DNA of 64,000 nucleotides from Nematopogon swammerdamellus (taxonomy: Eukaryota; Arthropoda; Insecta; Lepidoptera; Adelidae), in contig OX336336.1 in NCBI GenBank assembly GCA_946902875.1, positions 5,488,545-5,552,544 of the forward strand. Direction: 5' to 3'. Positions 57,596 through 64,000 of this stretch are shown here, in pieces; within the stretch, counting starts at the first letter, position 1, and the number at the start of each line of letters is the position of its first letter. Under the pieces are notes generated by a model, which made no database searches, had not been told where the DNA came from, and saw only the letters and a list, made by a program, of their open reading frames with translations. The position numbers and the translations under genes are program-made.

Positions 57596-57836
57596 TGGCA
57601 GTCGGCTGGGCACGTTAGCCGAAGAGACGATGATCGTTGGAGTAACCGTGTCCTACACTGGCGGCCGTGGACCGGAAAACGAAGTGTGGGAAGCGGGAAG
57701 CCCACCCGCCAGGTGGGACGACGACATCAAGTACATTGGCGGAAAGCAGTGGTTCCATATCGCTGAAAGCCGGGAGAAAATTGGAGAGGCTATGTCCAGC
57801 AGTGGACGCTTACACGCTGACTGACTGACTGACATG
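57596..57836 (+). mobile_element. RTE-like LINE C-terminus
   Basis: Encodes SAGHVSRRDDDRWSNRVLHW and, after a frameshift, PPARWDDDIKYIGGKQWFHI, the widespread GHV.RR..RW / RPPTRW.DDI signature. It ends with GTCCAGCAGTGGACG and a TGAC repeat. Confidence 0.65.
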
Positions 57837-57919
57837 TAGGGATGTCAATTTTTAAAATAGTTCAGTATTCCATCGTGTCAAATCGTTCCTCAAACAGAAT
57901 AACTTTTACTTCAAGCTTT

Positions 57920-58030
57920 TAAAAAAACCGCATGCGAATCGGCCCACTTTTTAAGAAAATAAAATTAATTCTTTGATTACTTAATTATTTGATTAATTGA
58001 TTACAAACATAGCTAAGAGCCATCTCAATT
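57920..58030 (-). repeat. taacccccgacgc-type repeat fragment
   Basis: AAAAACCGCATGCGAATCGG and ACAAACATAGCTAAGAGCCA correspond in reverse to 44.87-44.98 kb. Confidence 0.5.
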
Positions 58031-58221
58031 ATTGCGGAAACAGCTTTGAGCCGTCACAAACAGAAATGGCTTAGCTTAGATATAAGGGCAAATAAAAATA
58101 TAAATGTTGCTCTATATGCTCACAATAATGTGTTGACCGCCCTTTAAACTAGTAAATTTGCTGTTAAAAATATTTCCTTCACAAAAAAAAAATTGTTTTT
58201 CCTTTGAAATTATTCTCGTAG

Positions 58222-60003
58222 TTTGCGTTGCGTTCCGTATTTGTGATAAGTATCTACATTTGACAATTTTTTTATTTACAGAGTCATCAGATTGTTCATT
58301 TCATGTCAACCGCACTCGTTATAGATAGCGTTACTTTCTACTTGCCTACTTAACTTGACTGAATGTTTTCCCTCTCTTACTCGACATGCAGATGTTATTG
58401 TTAAGAAGGCAAATAATAAACCATTAAATTTCAAATAATTTCTCAAGTGATACTGAAACTTGCTGTGTGGTATTTTATAACAGGCTATTTTTGGTACTGA
58501 CAGTCATTGACTTAAATAAAACTTACTTTAGTTAGTTGGACGAGGTGTTTCCTGTGGTGAGGTTTTTTTTTATTGAAAGCGCCAGACGTGGCTTCGAGCC
58601 ACCCATAAAGTGTCTAACGACGCCCATGGACATTCGGGCGTATGCGGGGGTTGCGAAGGCCATGCCGACATTTTTTTAGATAACATTGGTTTTTTTTTAT
58701 TTCTTTATGTTCGATTTCTTTATATTTCAAATATTTATTTATTTATTTTTAAGGATTTTGTTGTGGTACCTACCATATCTAGTTTGTTTTTATCTGTATT
58801 TTTAATATTTTAGTAATATTTGTACCTATATTTACTGTAAATAATTGTTTTCCACTTTAGTTACTTGAATGCTGACAGTCTGGAAAATATATTTTTATTT
58901 ATATACTAAAAGTCCAGTAGTTTCTACGGTGGCTCTAGTTTAAATTTCGATTAAAGGCTATTTATGGTTATTGATGGTTATTGGTGTGATAGAATATTAT
59001 TTGCGTTGCGTTCCGTATTTGTGATAAGTATCTACATTTGACAATTTTTTTATTTACAGAGTCATCAGATTGTTCATTTCATGTCAACCGCACTCGTTAT
59101 AGATAGCGTTACTTTCTACTTGCCTACTTAACTTGACTGAATGTTTTTCCTCTCTTACTCGACATGCAGACGTTATTGTTAAGAAGGCAAATAATAAACC
59201 ATTAAATTTCAAATAATTTCTCAAGTGATACTGAAACTTGCTGTGTGGTATTTTATAACAGGCTATTTTTGGTACTGACAGTCATTGACTTAAATAAAAC
59301 TTACTTTAGTTAGTTGGACGAGGTGTTTCCTGTGGTGAGGTTTTTTTTATTGAAAGCGCCAGACGTGGCTTCGAGCCACCCATAAAGTGTCTAACGACGC
59401 CCATGGACATTCGGGCGTATGCGGGGGTTGCGAAGGCCACGCCGACATTTTTTTAGATAACATTGGTTTTTTTTTATTTCTTTATGTTCGATTTCTTTAT
59501 ATTTCAAATATTTATTTATTTATTTTTAAGGATTTTGTTGTGGTACCTACCATATCTAGTTTGTTTTTATCTGTATTTTTAATATTTTAGTAATATTTGT
59601 ACCTATATTTACTGTAAATAATTGTTTTCCACTTTAGTTACTTGAATGCTGACAGTCTGGAAAATATATTCACTCTATAAAACACACAATGCGTGTAAAC
59701 TCAGAGTTACGAGTAGTGTAGCGGAAAATGTCAGTACTTTGTAGTAGTGTGGTAGGTATTTATTATTATTTTATGCGATTGTTTACGTTAAACAATTAAA
59801 ATGGGATTTTATTGAACTTTTTCACGATAGGAACCTATTTCTTCTTTTTCTTCTTTTCCGAATATCGAATAAACTGGATGAGAGTAAAGTACTATTTTTA
59901 TTTATATACTAAAAGTCCAGTAGTTTCTACGGTGGCTCTAGTTTAAATTTCGATTAAAGGCTATTTATGGTTATTGATGGTTATTGGTGTGATAGAATAT
60001 TAA
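58222..60003 (+). repeat. recent tandem duplication, offset 778 bp
   Basis: 58222-58889 is repeated at 59000-59667 almost without change. The following block 58890-59000 recurs at 59893-60003, so the second copy has 225 additional bases (59668-59892) or the first lost them. Each copy contains a reverse LINE 3' end (58563-58672 and 59340-59450). Confidence 0.8.
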
Positions 60004-60021
60004 ACATTTGTATTTTTGGGG

Positions 60022-60110
60022 CAGTCAGTCAGCCAGCCAGTCAGTCAGCGCGTATGCGTTCACTGCAGGACATACGCCTCTCCAATTTTCCTCCAGTCCT
60101 TAGTCTTATT
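60022..60110 (-). mobile_element. RTE-like LINE 3' end fragment
   Basis: CAGTCAGTCAGC followed by ACATACGCCTCTCCAATTTT matches the 40.0-kb copy. Confidence 0.5.
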
Positions 60111-60139
60111 ACGTAATAATGTAACGAATCGGCTGACCT

Positions 60140-60330
60140 GTACCCTTATCACGAGATTTAACCTACACCGCGTACTACGCTACGCCGTGTTCTCCGCATC
60201 ATTTTGTATGGAGAAACGAAGTTCGCAAATCTATTACTACAGGCGCTGCTCCGTTTCTCCATAAAAAATTATGCGGAGAACACGGCGTAGCGTAGTACGC
60301 GTTGTAGGTTAAATCTCGTGATAAGGGTAC
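60140..60330. mobile_element. foldback MITE
   Basis: The 78-bp arms 60140-60217 and 60253-60330 (GTACCCTTATCACGAGATTT and reverse) are nearly perfect, with a 35-base loop. Confidence 0.75.
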
Positions 60331-60379
60331 TGATCTTCATCAAACACCTCTAAGAACCATACCGGTTAAACCAGCTTAA

Positions 60380-60482
60380 TAAAAAAACCTCATCCAAATC
60401 AACCCATCCGTTTGGGAGCTACGATACCACACACAGACACACACGCAGACACGCAGGTAGACGGAGGCGTCAAACCTCTCGA
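60380..60482 (-). repeat. taacccccgacgc-type repeat fragment
   Basis: CCATCCGTTTGGGAGCTACG and GGAGGCGTCAAACCTC are the reverse of the 44.7-kb repeat. Confidence 0.5.
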
Positions 60483-60484
60483 AG

Positions 60485-60814
60485 TAACTATTAAGTAATC
60501 TGTGTCTCTGCTTATTCGTGTGGGGTTAATAACTAGTGTACAATAATAATAAATATAAATTTGTTTATCAGCAAATGTCTGCCACGAGCACAAAATGCAA
60601 ATATAAAGCTACTTGCTACTGCTAGCTATGGCCTAGATCAGAGAAAAGCTCGAAGCCCTAGTTCTAGCTGACTCGCTGTGAATGAGGGTTGAGTATATTT
60701 GCCTTATCTCGGAGTTGAAGTCGCGCTAATGTTAGTTAGTTTATGCGTGAATGTTTTAGGTTAATGGTTACAACATATACCACTACTATCGTACTTATCG
60801 ATTCGACCAGAGGG
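60485..60814. other. no element recognised
   Basis: No ORF with recognisable content, no repeat structure seen. Confidence 0.3.
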
Positions 60815-60925
60815 ACCACTCTGGTGACGCGGCACCCAACTCCAGCAGGAACGTGGTGTAATGGATTGACGATACGCGGACAGTTGTGGTGTATGGCTTA
60901 CCACGTCAGATTCCATAAAATAATT
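60815..60925 (+). mobile_element. probable decayed 5S-type SINE tail
   Basis: GGTGTAATGGATTGACGATA ... ACCACGTCAGATTCCATAAA parallels the tail only loosely. Confidence 0.3.
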
Positions 60926-61014
60926 ACTTAAGACCAGTGACTCATACACAAAACGTTTTCTATTTGGACGTAATTAGCACAGGATCTGTGAAAGACGGAC
61001 GGACAAGTAACCTG

Positions 61015-61165
61015 AACAGGCTCGGGTCCTTCAAGAGAGGCGTGAATAGGTACCTGTCGGGACGGCGTGACATTCGTAACCCCCACATGTGACCGAACTT
61101 CCATGGGCGTCATTGGACGCCTTATGGGTGGCTCGGCGCCACATGTAGCGCTTTCTATAAAAAAA
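61015..61165 (+). mobile_element. LINE 3' end fragment
   Basis: Starts GGCTCGGGTCCTTCAAGAGAG and ends GCGCTTTCTATAAAAAAA, as in the 10.9-kb copy. Confidence 0.65.
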
Positions 61166-61630
61166 CTCATTCACTAAAAATCTAAAAGTAATATATGAAT
61201 TTTATTATTTAATGTCTCTCTTTGATTGGGGCTTCTTCGCACCGACATCGATTTCTTCAATATTTCTAGATATTCTTAGTTTTTTTTTACTTTCTTTAAC
61301 TTTTATTAACCAGCACTCAGAAATCCTTCGTAAAGATGAGATATCATCCGATTACCGAGCGCCTGACCCCAAAAGCCTTTTTCTCGCCATTACCACCGCC
61401 ATCGAACCTCAAGCGGTGTATGTAGGTAGGCAGTTGGCGTGCTTTCTAGCGTTCGGTATAGGGGCGGGGTCCGCACCTTGTATAGGGTTGTCAGAAAAGT
61501 TTCCGAAAATAGCTAATGTGTCCTGAATTTCATATATAATACAGTGTCATGGAAAAAATTAAGAAGGCGCTGCAATTATGTTTATTATCGCGGAGAGTAA
61601 GGAATGTTATAGGTAATGAGTTAGGAAATA

Positions 61631-62559
61631 CGTGGGCTGTTCCGAAAATTGTTAGCCACAGAATAAATAAAAATTGTTTTTTTCTTAAACCTTTTTGATT
61701 TCACGGCTAATTTAAATACAAATCTCCTTGATGAAAATTATTGGCCACCTATGTGTAGTTCTTTTTTTAAAAATTTTTAACGGTTATCCGTAACTCATAT
61801 TTTATTTGCAACAATGGACGTCTCGCGAGAAGCTTTTCGTGTTATGATTTTCTATGCTTATAAACTAGGGTTAACCTTCGAGGAATCTCACGAAAATTTG
61901 CAAGCTGCTTTTAGGGAGTCTGCTCCTGCGTTAGCAACAGTTACTTATTGGTTTCGTGAATTTAAACGTGGTCGAGAGAACCTAAACGATGACCCTAGAC
62001 CCGGCCGACCATCAACTGCAGTCACTAATGAAAACGTCATCAGGGTAGAGTGGCTATTGCGGGAGAATAGACACATTACACATCGGGAGATTTAGGCTGA
62101 ACTGAAGATTGGTATTGCGAAGTTTGTCTGCCTCAAGCTTTCGGGGAGTTGAATAGCGAGCGCCCAAGGAGGGGCGTCCGTGGAATTCTTTTTCACCAAG
62201 ATAACGCGCCTGCTCACACACCGGTAGAAACATGGACTATTTGACAACTTCGGGGGTACAAAGGTTATCCCATCCTCCGTACAGCCCAGATTTAGCTCCA
62301 TGCGATTTTTTTTATTTCCCACGGTAAAAAAAATGCTTCGCGGGCGAAAATTCAACACTGCAGACGAGGCCGTCGAGAATTTCGGCGGTTATTTTTCGAC
62401 CTCCCGCAAAATACGTTTTTTTAATTGTTTTGAAACCTGGTTCACCCGAATGCATAAGTGCATAGGGATTGGAGGGAAATATTTTGAAAAGCTGTAAATA
62501 TTTTTTTTTCATATTCTAACTATTTTTCATTTCACTAACAATTTTCGGAACAGCCTATG
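61631..62559 (+). mobile_element. internally deleted mariner element
   Basis: The 25-bp terminal inverted repeats (61631-61655, containing GGCTGTTCCGAAAATTGTTA, and 62535-62559) differ at two positions. Target TA dinucleotides lie at 61629 and 62560. At 929 bp it is about a third shorter than a full mariner of ~1.3 kb. Confidence 0.8.
61814..62497 (+). pseudogene. mariner transposase remnant
   Basis: The N-terminal helix-turn-helix part is intact (VTYWFREFKRGRENLNDDPR then PGRPSTA), and stops at 62095. After a deletion the C-terminal part resumes with LFHQDNAPAHT (near 62190) and LAPCDFFLFPTVKKMLRGRK with FNTADEAVENF. The central catalytic region with the first aspartates is lost, so it cannot be active. 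Confidence 0.75.
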
Positions 62560-62713
62560 TATGTTATATTTTGATGCTCTTTATACAAGGTGTCCCAGAC
62601 CGACCGCTGGGATCACCTGTATAATCTGTCAAAGCAAAGTCTACATAATTGGGTAGTTAGAAATTAGACCGTTGGTTCATCGTGTTCAAGCCCCGTTTTC
62701 AGCTAATCTGCTT

Positions 62714-62930
62714 CTACATACATACATACATACATAACACACGCTGTATCCCGACAATCAGGGTAAGCAGAGTAATCGGTGTTGTGCTATAAGGACTCTG
62801 GCAAATTACAGCACAACACCGACCACCACGTTTAGCACAGTATACGGACAAGACAACTATCAAGCAGCAAGTAAGGCACGAAGAACCCACCTGCTGCATG
62901 ACTAGGTGGAAGGACTGTGCTAATCTGCTT
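62714..62930 (+). repeat. interspersed repeat Z
   Basis: ACATACATACAT, then CACGCTGTATCCCGACAATC, GTAAGCAGAGTAATCGGTG and ACTATCAAGCAGCAAGTAAG. Confidence 0.65.
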
Positions 62931-63289
62931 CTCTATTTAATAAAATTAGAGAAGGTGGAAGTAATCAAAAACTATATATAGGTAACTAAATATATTAAGT
63001 CGAGGAAAAGCTATATCAGGTGCTCCTAATATCGATGAAATAGACGAAGTACTTGCGACATAGGTTAAATAAAAAAAATTATTTAAAGAAACATTACTTA
63101 CAGGTTTTACTTGGTTTTCTTCTTTCTTTCTTTTTAAATACAATTAGACTTTATTACATATACATAGCTTATTTCAGTTAATATGACATAATTAATAAAC
63201 ATAATATTGAGTAACAAATTATAAAAAAAAAATATTTTCATGTCACCTAAACTAACACATGGATTATTGTATAAGCGGACAATATTACA

Positions 63290-63402
63290 TTCGATAGACA
63301 CGTGGTGGTCGGTGTTGTGCTGTAATTTAAAAGAGTATTTGCAGCACATCACCGATTACTCTGCTTACCCTGATTATCGGGATACAGCGTGTGGTATTTA
63401 CA
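63290..63402 (-). repeat. interspersed repeat Z
   Basis: CACGTGGTGGTCGGTGTTGT to TATCGGGATACAGCGTGTGG is the reverse of the family. Confidence 0.6.
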
Positions 63403-63667
63403 ATTTCGTAGAAATATCGCATAATCCCATTCAAATAACCCCCGAATCCATTATACGAATCTGAAAACCCTAAGCGGGGTACAGGCAAGTGGGGTTGTTC
63501 CGAACGAGGGTACGAGGAGGGGTCAGTGTCCGCACTTTGTATATAGGTCACCGTCGCGCCTCCGCTCGGCCGCCCGTGCCGCCGACACCGGCTAGGCGCC
63601 TGCCTGTCTATTTATGTTTGCCTGGTACCTTGACTCCATGACTGGTGAATCGACTGATTAGTATTTG

Positions 63668-63772
63668 CTAAAGATACATAAAATACAGCAGTACGACAGA
63701 TAAGACAGACAGACAGACAGACGGCGCATGCTAGTAATAGGCTTTCGTACGGGATACGGAAACCTAAAAAGT
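63668..63772 (+). repeat. interspersed repeat R, 3' end
   Basis: Ends with the GACAGACAG run, then GTACGGGATACGGAAACCTA. Confidence 0.6.
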
Positions 63773-63779
63773 GTGATAG

Positions 63780-64000
63780 AGCATAATAACTAATCCAATG
63801 TTCGTGGAACGAAGAAGCACGATTTTTGACTCGACCAGGCGAATTTATGTTTCAGTCTTAGGCGATCTCTTCGTTTTTACGCATTTTAAAGTTAGATCAG
63901 CTTATATAAGTTAAAGACCGACTCCAACCCCTGAAGTACCTACCTCCTTTCCAACATAAAAATAATAATCGAAATCGGTTGGCGTGGTATAGGATTATTC
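63780..64000. other. edge sequence
   Basis: The last 60 bases (AATCGAAATCGGTTGGCGTG) look like the start of another composite-type repeat running off the window. Confidence 0.3.

Noticed and set aside
58610..58813. 67-codon ORF duplicated at 59387
   Set aside because: Duplicated with the surrounding non-coding DNA, and begins in the reverse strand of a LINE end.

Overview
The window looks like repeat-dense nuclear DNA from a moth or butterfly (Lepidoptera). It is AT-rich, has GT-AG split genes, carries TTAGG-type repeats, and is packed with interspersed repeats that I associate with lepidopteran genomes: 3' ends reading ttccgta..., ggaagtcggtt... or ataagtccgcc, and LINE tails ending in (CTAT)n. 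There is no operon, phage, plasmid or CRISPR organisation. No database search was possible, so all family names rest on recognised motifs.

Genes. (1) The minus strand at 14.5-2.2 kb holds seven phase-compatible coding exons of one gene, beginning with an ATG at 14524. The 301 codons recovered fit a two-domain adenylate kinase 8 (AK8)-like protein. The C-terminal exons must lie beyond the left edge or in sequence I could not recognise. Its introns are almost entirely transposons, including a 3.9-kb foldback element with 1.5-kb arms. (2) The plus strand at 18.0-21.2 kb holds three exons with matching phases that encode a predicted 115-residue protein of unknown function. (3) The plus strand at 46.6-51.9 kb holds a GC-rich promoter-like block and two good exon candidates. 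They look like the 5' untranslated exons, and possibly the signal-peptide start, of a gene whose body lies to the right or outside the window.

Repeats by region. 0-5.6 kb: hAT MITE with a nested LINE 3' end, (TTAGG)n, several 5S/tRNA-type SINE copies. 6.4-10.6 kb: giant foldback inserted in another repeat. 13.2-14.2 kb: a 1-kb foldback with CAGG ends. 15.5-17.6, 23.5-25.7, 25.8-28.1 and (inverted) 30.5-32.6 kb: four copies of a composite ~2.1-kb unit. 29.6-30.4, 35.4-38.4 and 45.3-45.7 kb: tRNA-derived SINEs and a SINE/LINE mosaic. 36.4-37.8 kb: a 58-bp minisatellite inside a MITE-like element. 49.8-51.45 kb: five tandem ~316-bp units. 54.2-57.6 kb: a 3.4-kb palindromic array of a 10-bp repeat, the most unusual structure here. 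58.2-60.0 kb: a recent tandem duplication. 61.6-62.6 kb: an internally deleted mariner.

How the parts relate. The host genes contribute only about 1.2 kb of recognisable coding sequence; most of the rest is transposon-derived or tandem repeat. Two predicted splice acceptors sit directly against repeat sequence (a LINE tail and a pentanucleotide microsatellite), and one intron would be transcribed into a very long RNA hairpin. Stretches where I see nothing are listed as such.
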